DNA from: Rotaria sp. Silwood1
Taxonomy: Eukaryota; Rotifera; Eurotatoria; Philodinida; Philodinidae
NCBI GenBank assembly: GCA_905250075.1
Contig: CAJNOP010000651.1
Coordinates: 1 to 64,000, forward strand
Length of the DNA: 64,000 nt
Reading direction: 5' to 3'
Below the pieces are notes generated by a model. That model saw only the letters and a list, made by a program, of their open reading frames with translations. It had not been told where the DNA came from and did no database searches. Positions 12,572-24,948 of the stretch are shown here, in pieces. Positions within the stretch are counted from its first letter, which is position 1; each line of letters starts with the position of its first letter. Made by a program: the position numbers and the translations under genes.

Positions 12572-15017
12572 TTCATTGTATTCAAATTATTTTTTTTAGC
12601 AAATAAATGAAAGTCAGTAGATTAACATATAGAAAGACAGAATTTGAAGTGCTATCAGAATATTAAGTGACGTTTTCACAAAAGATATTTCTATTATGAC
12701 TGAGACTTTACAAAACTAATTATGAAACTAAATTTGTGGGAATTAGGATATGAGGATGCTTTTATAATATAAAATTTATTTAGTACAAACTAAAACACAA
12801 CTCTCCCAAATAATAGAAAACTGCATGTGCTTGCAGAACATGTCATTACTTTTTAAAATATGTTTTTATCGTAATGATTTAATTAAAATATGGACAGCAG
12901 CTTTTTTCCTTAGAGTATATATATCGATGAAATGTTGAAATATGCTATTGTGAAATAGCCTATTCAAACACGTACAATAACGATTAAATCATAAAATATC
13001 AACGTTGACTTTATTAAACATAGAAGAGAAGATTTATTCAGTGATAGATGAAAAATCAAAAGAACAAAAACTTTTTTAGCCATCCAACAACCAAAAAACC
13101 AATCCTAAATATTAATAATAAATGCAATTATGCACTAGTCATAAGAAAAAAACAAAAATTAATAATATTCTATTCTTTACATAGTAATTGAAGTTCATCA
13201 GGCTGAGACATTTTTTTTTATCGTATAATCTAATTTTATTTTATTGTATATTTAAAAAAAGTTATAATTTAACAAATGTACTCACATTGATAACAAACGA
13301 ACTATATCACTTAATCACCATCTTTAATAGGTTCTCAATGATTGCTTCAATATTAAAGAAAAAATGTTTCTCTGTTGTCTTTCATACATTATATATTAAA
13401 CAGAAAAAATTTTATCTATGATATGTTATTCAAATAAGTACTCATGAAATATTCTATCAATAGAAATGACGAAAAATAGACTAAACAATTTTAAATTTAA
13501 CTTAATTTCCTAGACAATAATACTACTATCAGTTTGTAATGTGTTTCGTTATAACAAGTTTTTTATTTCTATTAATACTCAAATTAGCAATCTGTTAGAC
13601 AAAATTGAAAATTCCATGGTCATTTCTAGGAAAAAACTACTAATTGAATAATAGTCACATTGAAACGGGTTCTTTCGAGCTCAGTCATTATTGGTGAGAA
13701 TAAGATTCATTAATGAATGTCAATCAATCAATATACATTAGTTAAATATCAACGAACTCGAACATATTAACAAAAATAAAAACTGAAGAAAATCTATTTA
13801 TCCGTGTTTTTATGCACATATCAATATGATTTGACTATGTAACAAATTTCATTTAGAAACATCTTATTAAAAAATATTTATAAATGACTCTTAATATAAT
13901 TATTGAAAATTTTCAATTAAAGTTTGATAATGAAAAGTCAACTATATTTGATATTTACAATAAAATAATCCAATAGCAAATGAAATTTTTTCCTTGTTAG
14001 ATGACTTATTTGAAGCACATTGAGCAAGAAAAAAAGCTCCATCTTCAATAAGAGTCAACCATTTGAAAGATTACAAAACAATAACTATATTAAACAAATG
14101 ATTTATATATCGTCGAGTATGCATAAAGAAAGAGACATCATAAAAAGCATACATGCCGGGCATTTTTACGGTAATATGAACGTAGAAGACGCTTATATTT
14201 TTTTTTTGCTAAATTTTTAGATGTGGATGTGATTAACGAGCTTTCCACACCCATACCCTTTTAAAATGTTATTACAGAATAGAGATGGGTTGATCGCCAG
14301 TCAACTAATGCTAGCTAAATTAATGAAGATAACTTGCTAACGACAATTGCTCGCTTAGATAGTTTTTAACTGAAAAGTTTACTTCGTATAATATTATTGA
14401 ACTTGAATGATCGTACTCTTTCATATATGCTTATATACTTTTCAAGATAGTTAAAAAGAATTAAAAAAAAAAAAGAAACTTTTAACCGATTCAGTTAGAA
14501 AGACATAAGCTTTATATAAATAATCATAGTAACTGTCTAGAAATCTTTTCTTACCTGATTGATGTAGATGTATTTTAGTCTTATTAAAATGTATTAACTT
14601 GCCAGTGCACGACATCTATTAACTCGTCACTATTTATTGGTGATGTCGAAAGCCAGAGAAGAAAAAAAAAAAATAGTCAACATAGTGATGTGTGACACTA
14701 TAGCTTTGAAAATATGGACTCATGACATAATTTTATAAAATCCCAACATTTCTTTTCAGTCTTAAGTTTTGATTGTCTTACGAAGAAAAACAAAAAATAA
14801 TTGTTTTATCATTACATATGATCGACAACATGTACAATATTTGATCTTTATGATTCAATTGAAATCATCTAATTTACTGTATAAATTAAATGGAATTTTT
14901 CAAACATCATTTGTAAATTTCGTCTAATATATAAAATAAATAAACATCTTTTTTCATTTAAAATCATTTACAATTACATAAAAAACAATTTTTATTTTTT
15001 TTTTGTCTTATTTTCAG
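12572..15017. other. Intergenic upstream of CSN5
   Basis: Very AT-rich. The only notable item is a weak TGTGG...CCACACCCATACCC hairpin at 14222-14260, of the telomere-like class. The 5' control region of the CSN5 gene presumably lies in the last few hundred bases, but no motif could be assigned. Confidence 0.4.
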
Positions 15018-15020
15018 ATG
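15011..15020 (+). promoter_or_regulatory. Splice acceptor abutting the CSN5 start codon
   Basis: A long pyrimidine run ending TTTTCAG is immediately followed by ATG. This is either the 3' end of a 5'UTR intron or a spliced-leader trans-splice acceptor; bdelloids are known to trans-splice. The sequence alone cannot decide. Confidence 0.55.
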
Positions 15021-17597
15021 GCAAATAGTGCAAAAGAAAATTTAATTCAATTTGAAAAAGCAAATAATATTCAAGAAATAACGGCAGCTGATGAAATTTA
15101 TGCATATGATGCTAGTTTTCAACAATCGATTTTACAAACTCGACCATGGTTACAAAAGTAAGATTGAATGTTTTTTTTTTTATATTAAAACAAAAAAAAA
15201 AACATATTATTTTTTTTTGTAATTTTTATAGTCCAAATTATTTTAAACGATGTAAAATCTCGGCTTTAGCTTTATTAAAATTAGTTATGCATGCTCGATC
15301 AGGTGGTACACTTGAAGTTATGGGCATGTTATTAGGAAAAATTGATGGTGAAAATATGATTGTCATGGATTCATTTGCTTTACCAGTCGAAGGAACAGGT
15401 AAAAATAAATATCTATTGAAGTTTTTTTGTTCTCTATTTTGTAAAACATCATATAAAAGAACTGTTGAAGTAGAGGGGTAAAATTTTGACTTTACTTCAT
15501 AGACCGTGACGAGTGTTATTAACATAAAACTTATAGATGTCTTTTGTGGATGAAAATCTCTTCCGACACTATGGTAAATTACTATAAATTTATCATGATG
15601 TAGATTTTTGGACTTGTAGGCACTCAAGTCGAATGCAAATTCATATAATTTTGCAATCTCTATAGAAAAGAAGCTAGTCGCATGGATATCTCTGATACTG
15701 TCATAAAATATATATGTCAATAATGTGTTGTTACAATATATGAATTAGTTCCTTAAGGGTACTCCCCCTCTTTCGTCGCCCAAAATTTTTGGCCATTGTA
15801 TAGTTTCAAGTAGTGTCTATCTATTGACTATATTTTGGAAACCAACAATTGCCTTTAAAGATTAAAAAATTCGAGGAGAAATTAAATTTACATAGTGAAA
15901 ATAGCTAAAATTTTATATTTTTTTCTCAAAATCAAATTTTTAGTAGGAAAAGTACTGTTTCGCCCCCGTTTCTCCGGCATAGTAAGAGAGATCGAGCTGA
16001 AACTTTTTTTCTTTACATATTCTACTCATCATTTGGGATGAGTATTTTTTTTTCTTTTCAAGAATTATTGCTCTGGTGATTTTTGCCAGCTTTTACAAAA
16101 TTTGCTAGAGTAATAAAAACAAGTAGGCTCAGTATTTTGACTTTTTTATTGAAACAACAAAAGATACAAAGAAACTAAAAAAAACATATGCACTCCAAGC
16201 AGTGTCTACTACCTGTAAAAAAATTTTCAGCTCAATCGAACATACCGTCTTGGAGAAACGGAAGCGAAAACTAGGGCCATTTTTCAACATTATAACCCTA
16301 TGATCTCATAGAAGACAGCATCAGAGAATTTTGAGTCTATGACAACTTTTACTGTACTCATCAAGATCTATCTGTCCTGAAAATTTCAAATTTTTCTGAT
16401 GAGCCGTTCTCAAAAACCCCGGAAAGGGGGGGGGGGGTACCCTTAATGAATTTCTGCAGGAATACGTAAAAGAAATCAGTTTCAGAATGGACAGAAAAAA
16501 AAATAATCGTTTAATAATTATTAGCAAAAGCTATATCATATTTCATATTTTAATCCTGTAAGGTTTGTGCAGATAGCTTTTGTTTTTTTTTTATTTGCGA
16601 TACTGTATACTTGTCATGCAGTAAGATTATGATCATATAAAGACTATAGATGAATTGACTAATTTCATAATGATGTATATTCACTAGAAATTAATTCTTA
16701 ATTCATCTGTAGTTAAGATTTTTTTTTTTGCAACGTTCTAGAAACTCGTGTAAATGCTCAACAAGAAGCATATGAATATATGAGTTCATATACATTATGG
16801 GCTAAGGAAGTAAATCGTCCAGAAAATGTTATTGGATGGTATCATTCACATCCTGGTTATGGTTGTTGGTTATCAGGTATTGATGTTGATACACAAATGC
16901 AAAATCAACAATATCAAGATCCATTTGTTGCTATTGTGGTAAGAAGAATTTATATTTTGTTTTAGTTTAACTAAAAATAATAATTTAGGTTGATCCAACA
17001 CGAACAATATCTGCTGGTAAAGTTAATATTGGTGCATTTCGTACATATCCAAAAGGTCATAAAGCTGAAAGTGATACTATTGAATATCAACCAATACCAT
17101 TAAATAAAATTGAAGATTTTGGTGTTCATTGTAAACAATATTATCCACTTGAAGTATCATTTTTTAAATCATCACTTGATAAACGTCTTCTTGAACATTT
17201 ATGGAATCGTTATTGGGTTAGCACATTAAGGTTTGTTTATTATGAATTTTTAGTTTGACATATATATATATATTTTTCTTTGTATATTAGTACATCAACA
17301 TTATTAACTAATGCTGATTATATAACAGGACAAATAAATGATGTAGCTGATAAACTTGAACAAGCTGAAAGTCATTTAGGACGAACAAGTTTTTTACCAT
17401 TACCTGAACAAGATCGAAAACAAGATGATAAATTAGCAAAAGCAGCAAAAGATTGGTAAATATTAAAAAAAAACAAAATCTATTAAAGAATAAATTTTGT
17501 TTTATTTAGTACAAAAACAGCTGTAGAAGCAGTTAATTCATTAATGTCACAATTAATCAAAGAACGTTTATTCAATCAAGTGACTTTTCAATCATGA
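15018..17597 (+). CDS. CSN5: COP9 signalosome complex subunit 5 (JAMM deneddylase)
   Basis: Six exons (15018-15157, 15232-15398, 16742-16938, 16989-17230, 17291-17455, 17510-17597) join to 999 nt, or 332 aa, close to the 334 aa of human COPS5. The protein is the catalytic subunit that removes NEDD8 from cullins. Exon 2 encodes the MPN-domain start ([20 protein letters not shown]). Exon 3 encodes the JAMM zinc site [14 protein letters not shown], with the upstream MPN glutamate in EVMGML, so it should be active. The motif [20 protein letters not shown] follows. Introns are 50-75 bp except intron 2 (1343 bp), which is swollen by a TTAA-flanked element. A TTTTCAG acceptor directly abuts the ATG. 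Confidence 0.97.
15757..16442. mobile_element. TTAA-flanked non-autonomous element in CSN5 intron 2
   Basis: The target duplication TTAA lies at 15753-15756 and 16443-16446. The element begins GGGTACTCCCCCTCTTTC, and the reverse complement of its right end begins GGGTACCCCCCC.. then CTTTCC, giving terminal inverted repeats of about 20 bp. The 686-bp interior has no coding frame. TTAA duplication is the hallmark of piggyBac-type insertion, though the GGGTAC terminus is not the classic piggyBac CCC start, so the superfamily is tentative. It accounts for half of the intron length. Confidence 0.72.
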
Positions 17598-18450
17598 ACA
17601 TTTATTAAATTTGTCTTCTTCTTTTTTTTTCTACTTGCAAAAAAAAACAACAAATACATATTAACTTACTCTATTCTAGAATGATATGAATTCGATTTTA
17701 TTTTTCAGATCTTTTTAATCTTTATTCTAATTGAATCTTTTTAATACTTAATCATAAAAATTCTCTAGAAGATTTTTCGATTTGACTAAGCTATCGAATT
17801 CTTTTTTTGTCTAGACACCTCAAACTTTCAGAAAATTTCCCTGTAGCAAAAAAATTCTGCAATAAAAAAAAAAAGATAGAATTCTAAAACGAATATCATA
17901 GAGAATAATATCCCTCTGATTTGTAGCGGATTTCATAGCCTGCTAGATCTGACGCAGAGTTCTTGAGCTTCCTATACACATTAACTAATGAAAAGAGACG
18001 ATTTATGTCAAGATGCGTTATATGAAGCCAAGTTGTTCGGAATAATTCCATAAAAATCTGTACCTTATGAATATATGTCAAATAACGTAACTTTTCACAG
18101 CCATGAAACTTTGTCATACAAACGCCCATGATTATTTTAATTATACAAGATATTTTACATACAAATAAACATAAAGGTAACCGTGGGTGTTTGTATGATG
18201 TTTTTTTACAGGTATCCTATTTCAATTAGCATTGTTATGAACGCTTTTGTTCTCTTTTCTGTAAGATGCTTGTAAAATAGATTTTTATTATGCTCTGAAA
18301 AAAGGAAAGAATAAAAAAATGCAAAAATTTTATGACATATGTAAGTGCTATGTATAAAATTGAGTATATTATATGAATGAATAGATTTAAAAATTTATTC
18401 TGTTAATGTAAAATATTGTTTTATTTTTTTTAGATTTTTGTATAAATACG
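17598..18450. other. Intergenic spacer CSN5-SLC35C1
   Basis: 853 bp of AT-rich sequence containing the CSN5 3'UTR and the SLC35C1 5' region. A T-rich acceptor (TTTTTTTTTAG, ending at 18433) lies 17 bases before the SLC35C1 ATG. No other gene was seen. Confidence 0.4.
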
Positions 18451-20411
18451 ATGAGCAATAACTCTTATAGATTATTAAATAATTCAACAGATAAACTTGA
18501 TATTGATCCATCTGTTAAAGAATCTGTAACAATGAATAATTCGAATAATGCATTAAAAAAAAGATTTATGCAAATAACATTTGCTGTTATACTTTATTGG
18601 TACAAAAAAAAAAAAACGAAATATTTATTTATTTATTTTTCTTTTTTTTTTCTTCTTATATATTTAGGTTTGTTTCAATAACGATGGTCTTTTTAAATAA
18701 ATATTTACTTAGTTCAAATAATGTTAAAGTAAGTTTAGTTTTCATTTGAACTTTTTTTTTTAATAGTTTTTACAATAATATGATTATAGCTTGATGCACC
18801 GCTTTTTATAACATGGTATCAATGTGTAGTAACAGTGGTAGCTTGTGCTTTATTAGGAAGTTTAAATAAACGTTTAGCAATACTTTCAAAATTTCCAACA
18901 TTTAAAATTGATCTTAAAATTGCACGTGATGTAAGTTTAAACATAAAAAAATTATTGATTTTTATTTAAAAAAAACAATATTTTTGATAAAAAAGGTTCT
19001 TCCATTATCAGTTATGTTTGTTGCTATGATTATATTTAATAATTTAACTCTTAAATATTTAACTGTATCATTTTATATGGTTGGTCGATCATTAACTACT
19101 ATAGCTAATGTGGTATGTTATTATTAACGAAATTTAGATTAAAATTCATTATAATTTATTAGATTTTTACATATATTATGCTTGGACAAAAAACATCATA
19201 TAAAGCTTTAGCATGTTGTGGACTTATTATTGGAGGATTCTTTCTTGGTATTGATCAAGAAAATGCACTTGGTAAGAAATAATATCTGAAGATAAAATTT
19301 AGTATTTAAAAAAACAAAATTGTTCTTTTTTATCAATTTTTTTGTATCGTTTATTAGCTAGCTGAAATCTTTATATACGTATATGTAAAAAGAACAGGAA
19401 GATAAATATGTCTTGTTAACAAAAATAAACTCTTAGAGTAATTCTTGTAAGATTAAAATTTGTAATACGATGTAGTTACTATAGGAAAATTCTTTTATCT
19501 CAATCTATTCAAGGACATATTTCTTTACCATCGTATTATTTAGCCCTTCAGATATACAGAGTAAGAAAGTTGTTGATATGTGATAGTCTGTTAAGAAAGG
19601 AAATCTCAATTTCTACTCAACACTTCCTTTTGATCATGTAAAAAGTGTCCTGATAAATAATTACTTGTAAGAATGCATATCTCTTTTATTCTCTATGATA
19701 TTAAGAATACTTCTCTAAATGAAAAACACTCATGTTAATTTTCATTCATATTCAGATATATATATTGAAATGCATAAATTATTTCTTATTTACAACTAAT
19801 ATAAAACTTTAAATTTAATATTAGGTACTTTATCAATGTTTGGTGCATTTTGTGGTGTAGCATCAAGTATATTTGTTGCTTTAAATGCTATTTATACATC
19901 AAGATGTTTACCATGTGTTGATAATAATGTTTGGCGTTTATGTTTATATAATAATTTTAATGCATGTTTTTTATTTATACCATTAATGATTATATTTAGT
20001 GAATTTTCAATTGTTATTAATTATTCTAAAATATTTAATTTACCATTTTGGTTTGCAATGACAATGGCTGGTTTACTTGGTTTTTCAATGGGTTATGTTA
20101 CTGGTTATCAAATACAAATGACAAGTCCATTAACACATAATGTATCAGGTACAGCAAAATCTTATGTACAAACATTAATTGCTGTTATTGTTTATACTGA
20201 AGTAAGAATTAAAATTATTAGAGAACGAAAAAAAAATATTGTATTGATTTATTTTTTTTGTAAGACTAAAACAACACTTTGGTGGATATCAAATTTATTT
20301 GTACTTGGTGGTTCAGGTCTATTTGCACATGTTCGAGCAACAGAAATGAAACAAAATCATAATGCAAATAAAAATAATGATAATAATTCAACAACAATTT
20401 TACCAAAATAA
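18451..20411 (+). CDS. SLC35C1: GDP-fucose transporter (SLC35C1 family)
   Basis: Seven exons (18451-18599, 18668-18728, 18790-18930, 18996-19112, 19163-19271, 19825-20201, 20265-20411) join to 1101 nt, or 366 aa, the usual length for SLC35C1. It is a multi-pass Golgi nucleotide-sugar antiporter that imports GDP-fucose for fucosylation. Diagnostic segments are [73 protein letters not shown] and [19 protein letters not shown], which match the family along the whole length. The C-tail is short and Asn-rich. An AATAAA-type polyadenylation signal follows at about 20427-20436. The next gene begins only 130 bp beyond the stop. Confidence 0.95.
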
Positions 20412-20534
20412 ATAGAAAAACAAAAAATAAAAAATAAAACAAAGAATCTCTATGACATTTTTATTTAATTTAAAAAAAAAAACAACAAGCAAATGAAATC
20501 GTTTTGATTCTTCTTTAGTTTCATTTAATATATA

Positions 20535-20544
20535 CTTTTAGATG
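20535..20544 (+). promoter_or_regulatory. Acceptor abutting the ABD gene ATG
   Basis: ATACTTTTAG is directly followed by ATG, 130 bp downstream of the SLC35C1 stop and just after that gene's poly(A) signal. This arrangement is expected for a downstream cistron that receives a trans-spliced leader; a 5'UTR intron is the alternative. Confidence 0.5.
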
Positions 20545-20904
20545 TCAATGGTGAAAAAAATTCTACTTGATATTTTACTTCCAAATGGTTGTGTCATTAT
20601 TGTAGAATGCGAAGAGTACATTTCTTTTTTTTTTTTCTTTTGTTTATTTTTCTTGAAAAATAAAATTATTATTGTTTATCTAAGGGATATGATATTAGAT
20701 AAGATAAAACAAAATACATTATCATGTATTCAACGTCAAACACCATTTAATAATTTAGTTCATGATCAAAAAAATTATTATTTAGAATCTGTAACATCAA
20801 GTGCACAAATTATTCCATTGTATGATGAACAAATTAAACTTAATGAATTGAAGTATGTTGATGATTTTTATCATTCAAAAAAAAAAATAAATTTGAATTC
20901 ATAA
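20542..20904 (+). CDS. Stand-alone PI3K p110 adaptor-binding (p85-binding) domain protein
   Basis: Two exons (20542-20615, 20685-20904) separated by a 69-bp intron give a 97-aa protein ending in its own stop. It begins with LLDILLPNGCVIIVECEED and continues FNNLVHDQKNYYLESVTSSA, IPLYDEQIKLNELKYVDDF. This is recognisably the N-terminal adaptor-binding domain of class IA PI3-kinase catalytic subunits (compare LLPNG...VEC, then LL.DE..Y.F.SVT..AE..E..DE...L in p110). The Ras-binding, C2, helical and kinase domains are absent, and nothing downstream to 21552 restores them. It could be a truncated gene copy or a small protein that occupies p85. A TTTTAG acceptor abuts the ATG and the upstream gene stops only 130 bp away, an operon-like layout. 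Confidence 0.7.
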   Translation: MSMVKKILLDILLPNGCVIIVECEEYISFFFFFCLFFLKNKIIIVYLRDMILDKIKQNTLSCIQRQTPFNNLVHDQKNYYLESVTSSAQIIPLYDEQIKLNELKYVDDFYHSKKKINLNS

Positions 20905-21552
20905 TATAGATAAAAATTATTAGATCTTTCTTCTTCAGTCATAATCATTTTATTGAACTTTATGTGCATGAGTAAGACTAGTTTAACCCTTTACTCACTC
21001 ATAGTAATACCAAAAAAGACACTGATAAAAATTACTTAAGTACTAGGCCCTCTAATATGCAAATGATATGGTCTGATCCATCGAGCATCCTGCTTCTATT
21101 GTACGGCAGTTTGATTAATCCAGCAATGATATGTTGGACAAAGAGAATAAAACGATATGATAAACCTCGGTTTTTTTTTCTTCGGTGTCGAGTAGACGAA
21201 AGCATTATCTATCCCGTACTATTGTGGTGATAGAAAAAAGAAAGGATTGAATTGATAAAAATCAATATTAAAAGAATGCGGATATTTTTGACACATGTTG
21301 TCAACTACAGATGTGTCTTACTTGGAGTTGCTGACTAACCTTTGAAGATATTTTATTCATGATAAATACTGTTTTCAACTTTCATTGCCCTTTATCGTGT
21401 CTAACGATGGCTTTATGGTCAACTGTCTACATTTGCATTAGTAATTTAAAGATTTATAATGAAACTTTTGAAACCTATATAATTCAACAGTAGACTTCAT
21501 CATCGATTTATATCACATAGAAACTTGAAAAGATTGTAGGTAGAGAACATTT
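20905..21552. other. Intergenic before assembly gap
   Basis: No gene or repeat could be defined. It ends at a run of Ns. Confidence 0.4.
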
Positions 21553-21652
21553 NNNNNNNNNNNNNNNNNNNNNNNNNNNNNNNNNNNNNNNNNNNNNNNN
21601 NNNNNNNNNNNNNNNNNNNNNNNNNNNNNNNNNNNNNNNNNNNNNNNNNNNN
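21553..21652. other. Assembly gap (100 N)
   Basis: Exactly 100 N characters, a conventional placeholder for a gap of unknown length. Any ORF crossing it is meaningless. Confidence 1.
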
Positions 21653-21927
21653 ATATAAAAAATGGTTTGATCAAAAAATACTTGAATGTCTCGAGCAAAC
21701 GAAGTTACTTAATACCTCATTCGTAGATATACAAACTCGATTTTAAAAATAAATAAATTATTCTTTATTTATGAATAATCAGGAAATTATATTATTGAGA
21801 ACTTGACAGGTATCCCTATTAACTTGAAATTGTTTCATTTATTCAGATATTTTCTCTGACTTGTTCTAGCTATTACCACTAAGGCCAGAAGCCTAAAATA
21901 TTATTTTTCTAAATGTTTTGAGTTCAC

Positions 21928-22349
21928 CTTACGAGGAAAATCTTACAACTGGTAAATCGTTTTTGAGTCGAGACGATGTGAATGCTATGGTCTTCCTCAG
22001 AAACGCCAGCAAAACTGATTTTTCAAGGTTTCTATACTAAGATACAGCTATGATAAAAACGTATCTTTTGTATAGTTCATATAGATTGGAAAATTCGATA
22101 TTCTTATTTTTGGATAGAAGCAAACCAAAAGATTTGAAACTTTCACAATAAACTATACTTGTTAAAATCTACTTCTGTGAAAATTTTCAAGTCGAAATTC
22201 GAAAATTAGTTTTTCCAGTGTTTCGAAGGAAGACCACAGCATTGGTTTAAAAATACTGTATAGATGTCGTATCTTCGTAACAATAAGCTATAGGGATAGG
22301 AATTCTTGTGAGCATATTCATAGTTAAGTTGAGAGACTTTCCTCGTAAG
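21928..22349. mobile_element. Palindromic MITE-like element
   Basis: The left end CTTACGAGGAAAATCT (21928) pairs with AGACTTTCCTCGTAAG at 22334-22349. Inner arms also match: ATGCTATGGTCTTCCTCAGAAACGC near 21982 against the complement of 22203-22247 (AATGCTGTGGTCTTCCTTCGAAACA, read on the minus strand). The interior of about 420 bp is non-coding. This looks like a small foldback DNA element. The target duplication is unclear. Confidence 0.55.
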
Positions 22350-22759
22350 ACATAGTATTGTTTTAGTGTATAGTGAAAGGCTTCATAAACCTATACAATT
22401 ATTTATTGCAATCATAAACTATGAAGTAAACATCTTCAATCTAATGTTGTGTCTTTCATAAATCACAAGTTGTTGTTTGAAAAACGAGAATAAAATAATA
22501 ATTTCGCTTCACTAGTGTGTGGTTTTATATGAATAACGTGTGGGTACTTAGTATGTTTGCATGTACGTGTGAATGTCTTCGTCAAAAACTCAAGTGATCT
22601 TTTCTTTATTTATTATTATATTTACCGATCTAGACAATATATATTCGTATAAAGTAATATAGATTCAAGGTTATAAAAACTTCTTGCTCACACTTCATAG
22701 TCAACTGTTTAATTGAAAACTTGACATATGTATACAATATTTCGTTATTACTATAACTG
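22350..22759. other. Spacer upstream of the TPR gene
   Basis: AT-rich, no gene. It presumably contains the promoter of the TPR gene, but no motif was recognised. Confidence 0.35.
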
Positions 22760-24948
22760 ATGAGTACATATAAATATAATATTTTTCGTAAGATGTATCA
22801 ATTACAAGAAATGTTTTTAATAATTTGTCTTACTTTTCTTATATTTGGTCAAACTATTCATAGTCAATCCTGGAATACCACAGATGAAATTCTTCCATGG
22901 GAATCTTATTTACAAATAGGTGATATTCGACGACCTCTTGGTCTTACACTTAATCGATCTTCATTAGCTCATCGTCATTTTGCTATTGGATATCTTTGTC
23001 TTCATTCATTTATGTATGATGAAGCTAAAGAAGCTTTTGATTTGGCTATTAATCTTACTTCTACATTTATTGAAGCTCATATTGGTAAAATGCTCAGGTA
23101 TATTAATTTCGTTTCATGTTAGATCAATAGAATAAATTTTTCATTTAATTAGTTGTAAACAAGCATTATGGTCATATACTAATCTTGCTTGTGGTCAAGC
23201 AGTATACAATGCAACTCAAAATTTAACTAAGACAAGTTTTCAACAAGAACTGTTCTCTACTGTTTATCAATGGTATGCCGATAACCAAAATATAACAGCC
23301 GGTGAAGATGCATTTCTAATATCGATACGTAATTTATCTCTAAAATATTCAAATGAAACTGATATTCGTGTATTATTGGGTCTTTCACTTCTTAATGTTG
23401 CTAATCAAGTTCGATATCAATCACAAATAGAACCACCGGAAATGATAGAAGCAAGAAATATATTAAAAGATGCACTAAAAAATGAATCAAATCATCCAGG
23501 TATACTTCATTATCTTATACATGCATATGATGTTGCTCTTGTGAATATATCTGAACAAGCTCGAGAATATGCAGATCAATATGGAAAAATTGCAATAACA
23601 TCATCACATGCACAACATATGCCTTCTCATATTTGGATTCGAATAGGTAAAAAAAACAAAAATTTTCATTGTATTATTTTCTTTTTAATTTCATAATACA
23701 TTTCTTTTTATTTTCGTTAGGTTCATGGAATCGTGCTTTATCAGCTGATGAACAAAGTATTATTGTTAGTTTAAGATTATGTGCAAAGAAAATATTAGCT
23801 CTTAATTTATCGATTTATTCAATACAACTTGAACAGATTTGGAATTTACTTAATACTACTCAACAAAAATTACTTATTCAATGTGATAGAGAAAATCGAG
23901 GTCATTCTATGGAATGGCTTTCATATTCTCGTTTACAAACAGGTAATTGGTTAGGTAGTCTTGATCTATTACGGGATTTATATTTTGCTAATAATCAATC
24001 CAATCAAACAATGAATTATTATTTACCATTTGCTTATCGAATACAAACTCGTATGATTATTGAAGTATTTTATTGGTTTCCTTATAATTCAGAATTTCAA
24101 AATAAAATACAACAATTATTAGCAATTAATGGAACACAAACCATGATTTCAATTGGTGAAAATGCTAAACGATGGTATTCAATATGGGCTGAAGCTGGTT
24201 TTCGATTTAGTAAGAAGAAATATATTATACTTTGTTTTTTTTTTTCTTTGCTATTACTTATAATTGTTTAGGTGAATGTCTTCGATTATTAATTACTATT
24301 AATAACAATAATATCACATTCAAAATAGATGAACATATTGCTCGTTTAAATAATCTTTCTAATATAACAAGTTCATTATATCCATATGTATCAACTAGTA
24401 TTTCAATAATGATACTTCAAATTCGTGGAATTCGTTATTATATTAATCAATCATGGCAAGAATGTTTAAATGAATTAAATGATGCTGTTAAACGTGAATC
24501 AACTCTTGTATCTAGTACTGATAGTCCTAGTTTAATATTTATACGTGCATCAGAATTACTTGCAATACATTTATTATTTATTCATAAAAAATATGAACAA
24601 GGATTAATTAATGGAAATTATATATTAAAGAGTAAAGTAATATCTATTGTTGATTTTCCATTACAAGCATTAGATCTTTTTAAAAAAACTAATGAAACAG
24701 CACCTAATCGAGCTATTAATATTGTTGGTATGGCTCGAGCTTATGTTGAATTAGGTAATATTAATGAAGCAGTACAACTCTATAAATTATTACTTACTCA
24801 AATGAGTTTATCCAATAATACTGATTTAATATTGTTTCAAGAAGCAAATAATTTTATTGCACAAAATTTAATACAATTTAATTCTGCAACTAATTATTTT
24901 TCTTTAAATTTTCTTTTGCTTTCTGTATTTTTTATAATTAATCAATAA
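22760..24948 (+). CDS. Secreted/anchored TPR protein of bacterial type
   Basis: Four exons (22760-23097, 23153-23646, 23721-24209, 24272-24948) join to 1998 nt, or 665 aa. The first ATG precedes a second (22793) that would also leave a signal peptide (MFLIICLTFLIFGQTIHSQ). The protein then shows TPR-like helices (LAHRHFAIGYLCLHSFMYDE). A distinctive HPGILHYLIHAYD segment is followed by SSHAQHMPSHIWIRIGSWNR. The latter pair resembles a TPR family common in bacteria (HPGAAHYLIHAYD ... HALHMPSHIF.RLG.W). The C-terminus is a hydrophobic tail (YFSLNFLLLSVFFIINQ), compatible with GPI anchoring or a membrane anchor. Many N-glycosylation sequons fit the secretory pathway. Introns show domestication if the ancestor was bacterial. 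Molecular function unknown. Confidence 0.75.

Noticed and set aside
15238..15720. 160-codon minus-strand frame over CSN5 exon 2 and its intron
   Set aside because: Antisense shadow of the CSN5 exon extended by intron sequence; no domain.
21513..21698. ORF spanning N gap
   Set aside because: Most codons are N; likewise the frames at 62944-63216.
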